Assembly: GCA_942493075.1 (NCBI GenBank)
Contig: OW818681.1
Location: 1,922,001 to 1,986,000, forward strand
Source of the DNA: JBBQYD01 sp942493075
GTDB taxonomy: Bacteria > Verrucomicrobiota > Verrucomicrobiia > Limisphaerales > UBA8199
Reading direction: 5' to 3'
DNA: 64,000 bases
The position numbers were made by a program, and so were the translations under genes. The notes below the pieces were generated by a model. It made no database searches. It was not told the DNA's origin and worked only from the letters and a program-made list of their open reading frames with translations. This document shows, in pieces, positions 17,483-26,596 of this stretch (positions are counted from its first letter, which is position 1; each line of letters starts with the position of its first letter).

Positions 17483-18268
17483 ATGCCGCGCTCCTTTCAT
17501 TGCTTACGACTAGTCTTGCTTCTCCTTTCGTTGTGCGGGGCAGGGGGGTGGCTGATGGGTGCTGAGGTGATCCCTCCGGCACCCCAGCGTTATTTCAACG
17601 ACTACGCGAAGGTAGTGACTCCTGCCGCTGCGCAGCGCATGAATGCGCAGCTCGAGCAGTTTGAACGGGAGACATCGAGCCAAATTGTCTGCGCCGTCTT
17701 TTCGCGGATGGAGTCGGATTCTTCTATCGAAGACTACACGGTTCGCGTGGCTCAATCATGGAAGGTTGGTCAGAAGGGAACGAACAATGGGGCGGTGCTT
17801 TTTGTGTTTATCCAGGATCGAGCAATGTTCCTTCAGGTCGGCTACGGATTGGAAGGGGCTCTGCCAGATGCCCTGGCCAAACAGATTATAGAAAACGAGA
17901 TCAAGCCTCACTTCCGCAACGGTAACTATGAGAGCGGCTTGCAGGCTGGTTTATCTGCCATCCAGGCGGCTGTTCGTGGGGAATACAAAGGGACTGGACG
18001 CACCGTAGCCGAGCGAAGAGGCAATGCCTCTGGCGGAAACGCTGGAACCGTGGGCTTCGGCGCCTTCCTCTTCATATTGGTTCTGGCGATATTCATCCTT
18101 CGAGCACTCACGCGTCTAGGCACCGGCCGGGTGTATCACGGGCGGGGTTACCGTTCCTGGGGTGGTGGATCATGGGGCGGTGGCGGTTGGAGTGGAGGCG
18201 GCGGTGGGGGTGGGTTCTCAGGGGGCGGCGGCAGCTTTGGAGGTGGTGGCGCGGGCGGAAGGTGGTGA
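17483..18268 (+). CDS. TPM-domain exported membrane protein with glycine-rich tail (YgcG-like)
   Basis: 261 residues from the ATG preceded by AGAGGTGA at good spacing; a GTG at 17462 would overlap lemA but sits ahead of that ribosome site. A signal peptide (CLRLVLLLLSLCGAGGWLMGA) leads into a TPM domain (about 30-165: RYFNDYAKVVTPAAAQRMNA, GAVLFVFIQDRAMFLQVGYG), a membrane helix (FGAFLFILVLAIFILRAL), and a tail rich in Gly and Ser. This is the architecture of YgcG-type proteins: the TPM domain in the periplasm, anchored by the C-terminal helix. TPM domains are linked to photosystem II repair in plants and to respiratory-complex or envelope upkeep in bacteria. Operon with lemA and the next TPM gene. 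Confidence 0.88.
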   Translation: MPRSFHCLRLVLLLLSLCGAGGWLMGAEVIPPAPQRYFNDYAKVVTPAAAQRMNAQLEQFERETSSQIVCAVFSRMESDSSIEDYTVRVAQSWKVGQKGTNNGAVLFVFIQDRAMFLQVGYGLEGALPDALAKQIIENEIKPHFRNGNYESGLQAGLSAIQAAVRGEYKGTGRTVAERRGNASGGNAGTVGFGAFLFILVLAIFILRALTRLGTGRVYHGRGYRSWGGGSWGGGGWSGGGGGGGFSGGGGSFGGGGAGGRW

Positions 18269-18274
18269 AATGAC

Positions 18275-18718
18275 GTGAAGACTAAAGATTTCATAAGCGC
18301 GATTCCAAACGACAGAATTGTCTCGGCCATTGGGGAGGCCGAGTCCAAAACCTCCGGTGAGATTCGTGTGTTTCTCAGCAATCGCGAAGTCGAAGACCCG
18401 CTGAAGGCGGCGGAAGAACAGTTTCTGAAGTTGGGCATGGCCCAGACGAAGGAACGGAACGGAGTGCTGCTGTTTGTGGCACCGCGATCGCAGGCCTTTG
18501 CTGTGATTGGAGACGCCGGTATTCACGACAAATGTGGACCCGGATTTTGGAGCGAGTTAGCGGAAAGAATGACCGGCAGCTTCCGGTCCGGGGATTACGG
18601 AGGTGGGATTCTGGCTGGGATCAACCGGGCGGGCGAAATCCTGGCGCAACACTTTCCACGCCGGCCGGGCGATCAGAACGAATTGTCCAACGCGGTTGAG
18701 ACTGATCGGCCGGATTAA
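18275..18718 (+). CDS. TPM-domain protein, cytoplasmic-type
   Basis: 147 residues from a GTG seven bases after the preceding stop. Most of it is one TPM domain: AIGEAESKTSGEIRVFLSN, NGVLLFVAPRSQAFAVIGD, GPGFWSELAERMTGSFRSGD. There is no signal peptide or membrane helix, unlike the larger TPM protein encoded just upstream. Such pairs, one anchored and one free TPM protein, follow lemA in many genomes, so the three probably act together at the inner membrane. Their biochemical activity is unknown. Confidence 0.85.
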   Translation: MKTKDFISAIPNDRIVSAIGEAESKTSGEIRVFLSNREVEDPLKAAEEQFLKLGMAQTKERNGVLLFVAPRSQAFAVIGDAGIHDKCGPGFWSELAERMTGSFRSGDYGGGILAGINRAGEILAQHFPRRPGDQNELSNAVETDRPD

Positions 18719-18745
18719 TGGGATTTAAAAGTGTTTTAAATTCAT

Positions 18746-18773
18746 TTGACAGTTCTTTGGGAGATGCTTTAAT
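18746..18773 (+). promoter_or_regulatory. Sigma70-type promoter for the PEP-CTERM gene
   Basis: A consensus -35 TTGACA (18746-18751) and -10 TTTAAT (18768-18773, five of six) are 16 bases apart. The start of transcription would be near 18780, only about nine bases before the ATG at 18789, so the message would be almost leaderless. No Shine-Dalgarno is present, which fits. Confidence 0.6.
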
Positions 18774-18788
18774 TCAGTCCATAACTCT

Positions 18789-19748
18789 ATGAATTCAACC
18801 TGGGGCAAATCTATAACTTCAGTGGGACTGTTGATCTTAACGGCATCGGTTACTCATGGCCAAGTGCTGTTCTCGGACAACTTTGATGCGGGAACAAGCG
18901 CTGCCACATGGACTCCGAGACTGTCGCACGCGGACGCGTCTGCGAACTTAGCGTTCGACTATAGCACTCTGGGAATTCCGTCCGCTCCCAATTCCTCAGG
19001 AACCACCATAGGGATGCGGTTCTTGGCGAATCAATCGGCGGGCATACAACAAGGGGTCACTGCTTCGCCCAACGGCCAAAGCTTCACGGGAAACTTTCGC
19101 GTGACCTTTGATCTGTGGCTGAACCATGTAGGTCCATTAACCGCCGGGGGCAATGGCTCCACGCAGGTCGGCAGCTTTGGGTGGGGAACCTCCGGCGCCG
19201 CGGCCCAGTGGGCGGGGTCTTCCTCAAGCATCATGTTTGGTGCGACCAGCGATGGCGGTAGTACCATAGATTATCGTGTTTATCGCAACAACGCTTTACT
19301 GGGTGCCGCAGATGGAGTCTATGCCGCAACAGGCTCAGCGATCGATGTGCGCAACAATACGCATACCTACTACACGTCGCGTTTTGGTGGAGAGACCGCA
19401 CCGGCAGCTCAGTTGGCTCTCTATCCGAACCAAACAGGGGCCACCGCCGCAGGCGCTCTCGGTGAAACCTGGCGCGCTGTAGAAATCGAAAAGAATGGGG
19501 ATATCTTAACCTGGAAGGTAGATAACCAATTATTGGCCACCGTTTCGGCTGCCGGAGCAACATTGAGCGGGGATAATATCTTTTTCGGCCTTTTTGATAT
19601 CAACCCTAACAGTTCCACTGAGGCCAATGACTTCTTGAACACCGCGATCTACGACAATATCCAGGTTTCATTGATTCCTGAGCCGACCACGGCTGCATTC
19701 GCATTGCTCGGTGGAGCAGGGCTGCTCCTGATGCGCCGCCGCAAGTAA
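18789..19748 (+). CDS. PEP-CTERM sorted extracellular protein
   Basis: 319 residues. A signal peptide (SVGLLILTASVTHGQ) leads to a Ser/Gly/Thr/Asn-rich beta-type body that looks like a concanavalin/LamG-like sheet (for example GNFRVTFDLWLNHVGPL and ATGSAIDVRNNTHTYYTSRF). The C-terminus is a textbook PEP-CTERM signal: IPEPTTAAFALLGGAGLLLM followed by RRRK. Proteins with this tail are recognised by an exosortase, processed at the PEP motif and delivered to the cell surface or exopolysaccharide; no exosortase gene is in the window. It is a single-gene unit with its own promoter and terminator. Ligand unknown. Confidence 0.85.
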   Translation: MNSTWGKSITSVGLLILTASVTHGQVLFSDNFDAGTSAATWTPRLSHADASANLAFDYSTLGIPSAPNSSGTTIGMRFLANQSAGIQQGVTASPNGQSFTGNFRVTFDLWLNHVGPLTAGGNGSTQVGSFGWGTSGAAAQWAGSSSSIMFGATSDGGSTIDYRVYRNNALLGAADGVYAATGSAIDVRNNTHTYYTSRFGGETAPAAQLALYPNQTGATAAGALGETWRAVEIEKNGDILTWKVDNQLLATVSAAGATLSGDNIFFGLFDINPNSSTEANDFLNTAIYDNIQVSLIPEPTTAAFALLGGAGLLLMRRRK

Positions 19749-19769
19749 TCGTAGTCCTGTAATCCTTTC

Positions 19770-19801
19770 AAACAGGCCAAGGCGTCAGCCTTGGCCTGTT
19801 T
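19770..19801 (+). terminator. Intrinsic terminator of the PEP-CTERM gene
   Basis: A perfect 14-base stem (19770-19783 with 19788-19801) with the 4-base loop gtca, followed by the T-rich gctttattt, begins 22 bases after the stop codon. Confidence 0.85.
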
Positions 19802-19984
19802 GCTTTATTTGCCCCAAGAATGCTGCCGACCCGTCAACGACTTCGTGACGGCATACAAGTGGACCTTGGACATCTTCCTGGGTCATCTGTGACCACACCG
19901 CATCTGTTTTAGAAACAAAAGCGATGTTGGCTTTGGCCGGTTTTTTCGTTAACTTCAAGGGTTGTATCTATCGAGAAATTCCGG

Positions 19985-22981
19985 ATGAGCAGAGATCAAA
20001 TCAGGATCGGCGGAGCACGAGAGCATAACCTCAAGAATCTCTCGCTTTCGATTCCCCGCGACAAATTGGTGGTCATCACCGGCTTGAGCGGCTCTGGCAA
20101 GTCCTCGCTGGCGTTCGACACCATATACGCTGAGGGACAGCGGAGGTACGTGGAATCACTCTCCGCCTACGCCCGGCAATTTCTTGACCAGATGCAGAAG
20201 CCTGATGTCGATTTTATCGAAGGGCTTTCGCCGGCGATTGCAATCGAGCAGCGCAGCTCGGGCTCGAGTCCTCGCTCGATCATCGCGACTACAACGGAGA
20301 TTTACGACCACTTGCGCCTGCTCTTCGCCCATGTGGGCCAGCCATTTTGTCCGGAGACAGGCGTGCCTATCGTTACCCAAACGACTTCCGACATTGTTGA
20401 CCGGATACTGGCTCTTCCGGCTCGCAGTCGCGTGATCATTCTTGCCCCTGTAGTGCGCAACGAGAAGGGTGAGTTCCGCGACGTCCTTGAGCGCCTGGGA
20501 CGCGAAGGCTTCGTCCGTGCACGGGTCGATGGTGAATTGATCGAACTTGGCAATGCCCGTCCCAAGATTGATCCCAAGGCGCGGCACACCATTGAAGCAG
20601 TGGTCGATCGCCTGGTTATCGATGAGAAGATCCGAGTCCGGCTTAGCGACTCTGTGGAGACTGCGCTTAAATGGGGCGAGGGCATTCTGCGAACCCTCCA
20701 CCAATTGCCCGCCGAAGGCTCCTCGACCGCCACTCCCGCAGCCGCGGAATGGATTGAAACGCTCCATTCGAACCGGAATCTGAGTCCGGCTACGGGAAAA
20801 AGCTACGAGCCGCTTACCCCGAAGCATTTCTCTTTTAACGCGCCATCGGGAGCGTGCCCGGTGTGCCATGGTCTGGGACAGAAACTCGTTTTCGACGAGG
20901 GTTTGGTCGTGCCTGATCCTGAGAAGTCTTTGGAAAAAGGAGCGGTGTTACCCTGGCGCCGGGGTGGCAAACGGATGATCGTCTATTACAAGGGGTTGCT
21001 CCGCGGTCTGGCCGAGCATTATCAGCAAAGCCTGGAGACACCTTGGAAAGATTTGCCCGAGGATTTTCGACGTGTCTTGCTTCGCGGGTCAGGAGATACC
21101 GATGTGAGTTTCAATTTTTGGCGCGCGGGCAAGGTCAGCAAAATCACCCGCCCCTTTGAAGGGGTTGTTCCAAACCTGGAGCGCCTGTATCAGGAGAGCG
21201 AAAGCGAGTTCACACGAAACCGGCTCAAAGCCTTCATGAGCCCTCAGTTCTGTGATTTTTGTGGAGGGCGGCGTCTTAAGCCCGAGATCCTGTCGGTGCG
21301 TTTAGGCGATGCGGCGGCTGGCGAGCTTTATGCACGTCCAGCGGGAAACCCGCTCAAGTTGCCGGGGCTCTCGATTATGGATATCTGCGGATTATCTGTG
21401 GATGACGCGGAGAAATTCTTTAGCGAACTAAAACTCACAGATTTTCAGGAGAAGATCGCCCATGATGTGATCAAAGAGATTCGTGCGCGTCTCGGCTTCT
21501 TGCGGAACGTGGGCTTAGGCTATCTGACCTTGGACCGCGAGAGCGGAACGCTCAGCGGTGGCGAAGCTCAACGCATACGCCTGGCAACGCAGATCGGCGC
21601 GGGCCTTATGGGGGTGCTTTATATTCTGGATGAACCGAGCATCGGCCTTCACCAACGAGACAATGATCGTCTGCTGCGTACGCTGTTTGGCCTTCGCGAC
21701 CTCGGCAACTCAGTCCTGGTGGTCGAACACGATGCGGACACCATCATGCAGGCTGATTACATTCTGGACCTTGGCCCGGGGGCCGGCGTGCGCGGGGGCG
21801 AGTTGGTGGCAGCCGGGACTCTGAAGGAGTTGCTGAAGCATCCCTCCTCTTTAACCGCGAAATATCTGCGCGGTGAGCTCTCAATCCCTGTGCCAAAGCA
21901 AAGGGTGCAACCTTCTGAGGACAAGGGCTGGATTGAGATCCTCGGGGCTACTGAGAATAATCTCAAGAGTATCGATGCCCGTATTCCTCTGGGCACATTC
22001 ACGTGTGTTACGGGTGTGAGCGGCTCGGGCAAAAGCACTCTGGTGGATGACATTCTCAGGCGTGCCCTTTTCCGGCGCTTCTACGGGAGCAAAGAGCGGC
22101 CAGGAGCGCACCGGATCATACGAGGTTTCGAAAACCTGGATAAGGTCATAGTCATTGATCAGTCGCCAATCGGTCGCACTCCGAGGAGCAATCCGGCCAC
22201 TTACACCGGGATGTTCAATCACATCCGGGATTTGTTTTCCAAGCTGCCTGCTGCGCGGATTCGCGGGTATGAAGCCGGCCGATTCAGTTTCAATGTGAAG
22301 GGCGGTCGATGTGAGAAGTGCCAGGGCGACGGCCTCATAAAAATTGAGATGCATTTTCTGCCGCCGGTTTACGTGACTTGTGAAGGCTGCAACGGCCGCC
22401 GCTATAACCGCGAAACGCTGGAGATCACCTACAAGGGGTTGAACATCGCGGACGTTCTGGAACTGACGGTTGATGAAGCCGTGACCTTCTTCAGGGCTGT
22501 GCCACAGATTTACGATCCCTTGCTTACCCTGGCTGAAGTAGGGCTGGGATACATCCGCCTTGGCCAGGCCGCAACCACGCTGAGCGGTGGTGAGGCTCAG
22601 CGTGTCAAACTGGCTGCCGAGTTGAGCCGCAAGGCTACGGGGCACACGCTGTATATACTGGACGAACCTACAACGGGGCTGCATTTCCACGACGTAGCCA
22701 AGCTGCTGGAACTCCTGCAACTGCTCAAGGGCAGCGGAAACACGCTCCTGGTTATCGAGCACAACCTGGATGTCATCAAGACAGCCGATTGGATCATCGA
22801 CATGGGCCCCGAAGGCGGCTTCGGCGGCGGCAGGATCGTGGCTGAAGGCCCTCCGGAGAGCATCAGTGCCTGCCCGGAAAGTTATACCGGCAGGTACCTG
22901 GCTAAGATTTTGAACCCTGCCTCAGCTCCGGCTTCGACAGGCCGCTTTGCCAAGGTTGCTCCCCACGGGCCTTTCCCTTAA
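19985..22981 (+). CDS. uvrA: Excinuclease ABC subunit A
   Basis: 998 residues, slightly longer than the usual 940. UvrA scans DNA for bulky lesions and loads UvrB. Both ABC ATPase modules are complete: Walker A GLSGSGKS and GVSGSGKS, two LSGGEAQR signatures, and Walker B ILDEPS and ILDEPT. The UvrB-binding region and the insertion domain (IEGLSPAIAIEQRSSGSSPRS) are present, so this is UvrA1, not UvrA2. The C-terminal zinc module is intact (CEKCQGDG...CEGCNGRRY). In the N-terminal module Cys291 and Cys294 (ACPVCHG) remain, but the first pair is Ser267 and Thr270 (LSPATGKS), so zinc cannot bind there in the normal way. A low-complexity insert lies at about 240-250. The next gene starts 12 bases downstream. 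Confidence 0.97.
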   Translation: MSRDQIRIGGAREHNLKNLSLSIPRDKLVVITGLSGSGKSSLAFDTIYAEGQRRYVESLSAYARQFLDQMQKPDVDFIEGLSPAIAIEQRSSGSSPRSIIATTTEIYDHLRLLFAHVGQPFCPETGVPIVTQTTSDIVDRILALPARSRVIILAPVVRNEKGEFRDVLERLGREGFVRARVDGELIELGNARPKIDPKARHTIEAVVDRLVIDEKIRVRLSDSVETALKWGEGILRTLHQLPAEGSSTATPAAAEWIETLHSNRNLSPATGKSYEPLTPKHFSFNAPSGACPVCHGLGQKLVFDEGLVVPDPEKSLEKGAVLPWRRGGKRMIVYYKGLLRGLAEHYQQSLETPWKDLPEDFRRVLLRGSGDTDVSFNFWRAGKVSKITRPFEGVVPNLERLYQESESEFTRNRLKAFMSPQFCDFCGGRRLKPEILSVRLGDAAAGELYARPAGNPLKLPGLSIMDICGLSVDDAEKFFSELKLTDFQEKIAHDVIKEIRARLGFLRNVGLGYLTLDRESGTLSGGEAQRIRLATQIGAGLMGVLYILDEPSIGLHQRDNDRLLRTLFGLRDLGNSVLVVEHDADTIMQADYILDLGPGAGVRGGELVAAGTLKELLKHPSSLTAKYLRGELSIPVPKQRVQPSEDKGWIEILGATENNLKSIDARIPLGTFTCVTGVSGSGKSTLVDDILRRALFRRFYGSKERPGAHRIIRGFENLDKVIVIDQSPIGRTPRSNPATYTGMFNHIRDLFSKLPAARIRGYEAGRFSFNVKGGRCEKCQGDGLIKIEMHFLPPVYVTCEGCNGRRYNRETLEITYKGLNIADVLELTVDEAVTFFRAVPQIYDPLLTLAEVGLGYIRLGQAATTLSGGEAQRVKLAAELSRKATGHTLYILDEPTTGLHFHDVAKLLELLQLLKGSGNTLLVIEHNLDVIKTADWIIDMGPEGGFGGGRIVAEGPPESISACPESYTGRYLAKILNPASAPASTGRFAKVAPHGPFP

Positions 22982-22993
22982 GCTGTAACTATC

Positions 22994-23698
22994 ATGAAGA
23001 TCTCCCTTTTCGGCATTACTGAGCTCAAGCTCGGCAAACATAACCTCAAAGATCCCCGCCTGGATCAGGTCCACAAACTGATCGAAGCCGATAAGAAGAC
23101 CCAGGCTCAGGTTGACGTGGTCGGCGAGGACGCATTGCTGGATTCAGACGCGATCCTGGCTCTGGATGAGAATAAGTTCGACCTTATCCTGAAGGACCTG
23201 GAGTTTGTTGAAACACGTCTCGGACGAGACCCGCAACCTGCAGAACGCGCAGTGTTGGAGAAGATCAAGGAACTGCTTGAAGGTGAGAAGTTCATCCTTG
23301 GCTCAGGCCTGACCCCGGAGGAATTGCAGGCTGTTTCTGCCCATAATTTCTATACCAATAAACCGATCGCGGTGGCCAGTCGGGAGGAATTGGTGGCTGC
23401 GCCGGACCCGGTCCTGCTCCGGGCTTTTGAGGCCGCTGGTTACATTTGTTTCCTAACAGTTGGTGGAAAAGAGAACCGGGCGTGGCCGATTCGCAAGGGA
23501 ATTACCGCGTGGGAGGCGGGTGGCACCATTCACACTGATATTCAAAAGGGATTTATCCGGGCCGAAATTATCAGTTTTTCCGACCTCGTAGAAACAGGCG
23601 GCGAGACACAGGCGAAACGAGCAGGTAAACAGCGACTCGAGACCAAGCAGTACGTCATGCAGGACTATGACATGGTCAATTTCCGATTCAGCAAATAA
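22994..23698 (+). CDS. YchF/OLA1-like protein lacking the GTPase core
   Basis: 234 residues. The C-terminal 85 residues match the TGS-like (DUF933) domain of YchF: ENRAWPIRKGITAWEAGGTI, HTDIQKGFIRAEIISFSDLV and QDYDMVNFRFSK. The middle (KFDLILKDLEFVETRLGR, AVLEKIKELLEGEKFI) matches its helical domain. The N-terminus keeps only the first strand and the DPRLDQ segment (ISLFGITELKLGKHNLKDPR); the P-loop Gly-Lys-Ser/Thr, G3 and NxxE motifs are gone. Normal YchF is about 360 residues. Reading frame and spacing look maintained, so this is not a fresh pseudogene. It sits 12 bases after uvrA, probably in one transcript. It may keep the ribosome- or partner-binding role without nucleotide switching. 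Confidence 0.8.
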   Translation: MKISLFGITELKLGKHNLKDPRLDQVHKLIEADKKTQAQVDVVGEDALLDSDAILALDENKFDLILKDLEFVETRLGRDPQPAERAVLEKIKELLEGEKFILGSGLTPEELQAVSAHNFYTNKPIAVASREELVAAPDPVLLRAFEAAGYICFLTVGGKENRAWPIRKGITAWEAGGTIHTDIQKGFIRAEIISFSDLVETGGETQAKRAGKQRLETKQYVMQDYDMVNFRFSK

Positions 23699-23711
23699 AG
23701 TAGCGGGGCAG

Positions 23712-24635
23712 CTAGCGTGTCTTTAGGAATTTTTCGATTTCCTTGCGAGTTGGGGCGGACGGTTGTGCTCCAAGGCGTGTAACGGAGATCGCTGCTGCTG
23801 CGCTAGCGAAACGGAGCGCGTTGCCCAGATCTTTTCCCTCCGTTAATGCAACAGCCAGAGCGCCGTTAAAGACATCACCGGCGGCTGTGGTATCTACTGC
23901 CTTCACCTTGAATGCCGGGATGAGCCCTTGCTGATCCTTGTCCTGATAAAAAGCGCCCTTGCTGCCCAACGTGATCACTACGGTTTCCACACCCAAGGCC
24001 TGCAGTTTAGCAGCAGCTTCCCGTGCGCTGGCCTGATCCCGAACTTTAATGCCAGTCAGCAGCTCAGCCTCAGTCTCATTTGGCGTCAGGATGGAAACAC
24101 AGCGGAGCAGGGTAGCGGGCAGCTTTGCCGCCGGGGCGGGGTTTAGAATAACTCTTGCACCAGCTTTTTTGGCGAGCTTGGCTGCGGCTTCCACCGTCTC
24201 AAGCGGGGTTTCCAATTGAAATACCACCGTGCTCGCGCTGGTTATGGCGTCTTTGGCTTTGCGAACATCTGAGGGCGAGAGGGCGGCATTGGCACCGGAT
24301 GCCACCGCGATGCTGTTCTCGCCGTCTTTAGCCACGAAGATCAACGCAACGCCGGAGGGCTTCTTCCCGTCGCGAATAATATAACTGACGTCGATGGCGT
24401 CGTTCTTAAAACCTGCCACAGCCTGATCGCCGAAAATGTCCTCCCCAACACGAGCTACGAAGGTGACTCGCCCCCCGGCTCGGGCGGCGCCTACGGCCTG
24501 ATTGGCTCCCTTTCCGCCTGCAGCCATGCTGAACTCACCTCCCAGAAGGGTTTCGCCCTCTTTGGGAATTCGGTTCAGCTTGATAATCATGTCGGTGTTC
24601 GAACTGCCGACAACTACGATTCGGTCGTTTTTCAT
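23712..24635 (-). CDS. rbsK: Ribokinase
   Basis: 307 residues, the normal length for this PfkB-family kinase, which phosphorylates D-ribose at O5 with ATP in the cytoplasm. Signatures visible are the N-terminal substrate motif (GSSNTDMIIKLNRIPKEGET), PfkB signature 1 (GGKGANQAVGAARAGG) and signature 2 with the catalytic Asp (DTTAAGDVFNGALAVAL). It begins 13 bases after the stop of a sugar-transporter gene, so uptake and phosphorylation of the sugar appear to be co-transcribed. A closely related PfkB kinase (for example for deoxyribose) cannot be excluded, but overall motif spacing is that of ribokinase. Confidence 0.92.
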   Translation of the reverse strand: MKNDRIVVVGSSNTDMIIKLNRIPKEGETLLGGEFSMAAGGKGANQAVGAARAGGRVTFVARVGEDIFGDQAVAGFKNDAIDVSYIIRDGKKPSGVALIFVAKDGENSIAVASGANAALSPSDVRKAKDAITSASTVVFQLETPLETVEAAAKLAKKAGARVILNPAPAAKLPATLLRCVSILTPNETEAELLTGIKVRDQASAREAAAKLQALGVETVVITLGSKGAFYQDKDQQGLIPAFKVKAVDTTAAGDVFNGALAVALTEGKDLGNALRFASAAAAISVTRLGAQPSAPTRKEIEKFLKTR

Positions 24636-24648
24636 GGGTGAGCGTTAT

Positions 24649-25656
24649 TTAGAGTTTTGAGCCGATCAGGATTGCCAGACCGATCAAATAGAACAGGAAC
24701 ATGGCCCCCAGCAGCTTGTTGGTTCCTGGCGGGGCGCCTTTGAATTCTTTCCAGATGAAAACACCCCAGAGAGCCCCAATCATTGTCGCTCCCTGGCCCA
24801 AGCCGTAGGACAACGCCGCACCGGCTTTAGTGCTAGCCACAATGCTGAAGGACATGCCGAGGTTCCAAATAATGCCGCCCAGAATGCCGATGGCGTGAAG
24901 CCTCAAGCTGCCCTTGGTGAAATAGTCAGAGAAGGGAACCGGCGGCCCTGTGAGCGGCTTCACCATCATGATGCTGTTCCAAAGGAAATTGGACACCAGC
25001 AACCCGGCTGAAAAGAGAACGATTGCCGTGTAAGGACTGAGCTTCCCCGCTTCCAATCCTTTCACGGGATCAAGCGTGCCCATTGATTGAGCCACGAAGC
25101 TGTAAAACCAACCCATCAACAATCCCGCTGCCACAGAGATGACGATGCCTTTGGCCGGGGTTTTCTTGCCACTGCTGGCGAGGCGTTTGTAAGCCAAGGC
25201 GTCCAGGATGATGGCTACCATGATCGCAGAGACTCCCAGGGCGAGCATAGGCACGTTCCCGATCTTGGTCGCAAAATAGGTCGTTATCACCCCCAGGACC
25301 AGCGCCAATCCCACGCCGATTGGGAAGGCCACGGCCAGCCCGGCGATATCGATCGCGGCAACGAGCAGGATATTTGAAAGATTGAAAACCACGCCGCCAA
25401 CGAAGGCAGAGGCGAGCCACTTGGAATCGGCCTGCTGGAGGTCCGCGAGAAAGCCGCGCCCCGTTGAGCCTGAACTGCCGAGGGTGAAGGCCAGGATCAA
25501 AGCCAGGATGAGGGTGCCAATGGCGTAGTCCCAGTAGAAGAGTTGGAAGCGCCATTCTTTGGACGCGAGTTTTTGGGTATTAGCCCAGGAGCCCCAGCAC
25601 AACATGGTGATGAGACACATGAAGACTGCCAAAGAATAGGATTGGACGACAAACAT
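24649..25656 (-). CDS. GRP/RhaT-like sugar transporter
   Basis: 335 residues with about ten membrane helices (for example SLAVFMCLITMLCWGSWA, LILALILAFTLGSSG, IAGLAVAFPIGVGLALVLG and LGAMFLFYLIGLAILIG). The two-repeat architecture and the WGSWANTQKLA motif after the first helix fit the glucose/ribose porter (GRP) branch of the drug/metabolite transporter superfamily, which works by ion symport in the inner membrane. It is the first gene of a two-gene unit with ribokinase, which makes ribose the most likely substrate. A nucleoside or other pentose is the alternative. Confidence 0.85.
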   Translation of the reverse strand: MFVVQSYSLAVFMCLITMLCWGSWANTQKLASKEWRFQLFYWDYAIGTLILALILAFTLGSSGSTGRGFLADLQQADSKWLASAFVGGVVFNLSNILLVAAIDIAGLAVAFPIGVGLALVLGVITTYFATKIGNVPMLALGVSAIMVAIILDALAYKRLASSGKKTPAKGIVISVAAGLLMGWFYSFVAQSMGTLDPVKGLEAGKLSPYTAIVLFSAGLLVSNFLWNSIMMVKPLTGPPVPFSDYFTKGSLRLHAIGILGGIIWNLGMSFSIVASTKAGAALSYGLGQGATMIGALWGVFIWKEFKGAPPGTNKLLGAMFLFYLIGLAILIGSKL

Positions 25657-25834
25657 AGTAATGCCTTCTGTATAGATTGATTTTAGCCTGGCCGATTCCC
25701 TTGTGGCTTGACGGGATTGGCTCGCAGGCTATCCCCGTGCCGCCCCACGGTCAAGCTCTGACAGATTAGCGAATTATCGACCCCAACGGTCGCATGCTCG
25801 ACTTGCCGCTGAGGGCTTCGTAAACTGCTGGTTA

Positions 25835-26596
25835 GTGGCTGCCTTGCCTCCAGATACAACACCAGACGACCCCGCACAGACGGCGGCGGCCGAGAAACGT
25901 GATTTGTTGGCACGATTGCTCGGGCGTTTGGCGCATGAAATACGCAATCCGCTTAGCTCCTTGGATATCCACGTGCAATTATTGCAGGAGGACTTGGCTG
26001 CTTTGCCGAAGGAGGCAAATGAATCCGCTGCCGCTCGCCTGGGCATCATCCGCGGCGAACTCCATCGCCTTGAGCGGATTGTTGAGCGGTTCCTGCGGTT
26101 GGCTGGCCCGTCAGAAATCGATCCCGAACCAGCGTCCTTGGGGGCCATGATCAAGCAGGTTGCCGATCTTCTCCGGCCTGAAGCGGAGTCCCGGGGCATC
26201 TTTCTTGTTACCCGGATCGGCACGCTGCCGCAGGTAATGGCTGATCCGGTCCGGCTTCTTCAGGCGCTGCTGAATGTCGTGATCAACGCGATGCAAGCGG
26301 TCGCACGAAATGGCCGGGTCGAAATTGCTGCGTCGGTTGTCGGACATTCTGTGGTGGTGCAGGTGATGGATACCGGCCACGGGATACCATCCGATAAGTT
26401 GGGCTCCGTCTTCGATCTCTACTTCACTACGAAGGAAGAAGGCCATGGTCTCGGGCTGTGGATCGCGCAGCAAATTGTGACCGCACACAAAGGCAAGCTG
26501 GAGGCGCACAACCGCCCGGAAGGGGGAGCGGTTTTTACGATGAGCTTGCCCATGGCCGGCTCTTCCAAAAATCACGAGCAGGTTAAGCATGGATAA
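25835..26596 (+). CDS. Soluble NtrB-like sensor histidine kinase
   Basis: 253 residues from a GTG. There is no membrane helix and no recognisable sensor domain; the protein is nearly all kinase core. HisKA has the H-box RLAHEIRNPLSSLDIHVQLL (His34), and HATPase_c shows LLNVVINAMQAV, DTGHGIP and the compact G2 EGHGLGLWIA. The HEIRNPL motif and the partner gene place it with NtrB/AtoS-type kinases. It overlaps the following sigma54 activator gene by eight bases, so the two are a translationally coupled pair. With no input domain it probably senses through a partner protein; the PTS-IIA protein encoded 2.3 kb downstream is one candidate. Confidence 0.9.
   Translation: MAALPPDTTPDDPAQTAAAEKRDLLARLLGRLAHEIRNPLSSLDIHVQLLQEDLAALPKEANESAAARLGIIRGELHRLERIVERFLRLAGPSEIDPEPASLGAMIKQVADLLRPEAESRGIFLVTRIGTLPQVMADPVRLLQALLNVVINAMQAVARNGRVEIAASVVGHSVVVQVMDTGHGIPSDKLGSVFDLYFTTKEEGHGLGLWIAQQIVTAHKGKLEAHNRPEGGAVFTMSLPMAGSSKNHEQVKHG

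Noticed and set aside
18120..18265. GGTGG-rich stretch resembling a simple repeat
   Set aside because: It is the coding sequence of the glycine-rich tail typical of YgcG-like TPM proteins.
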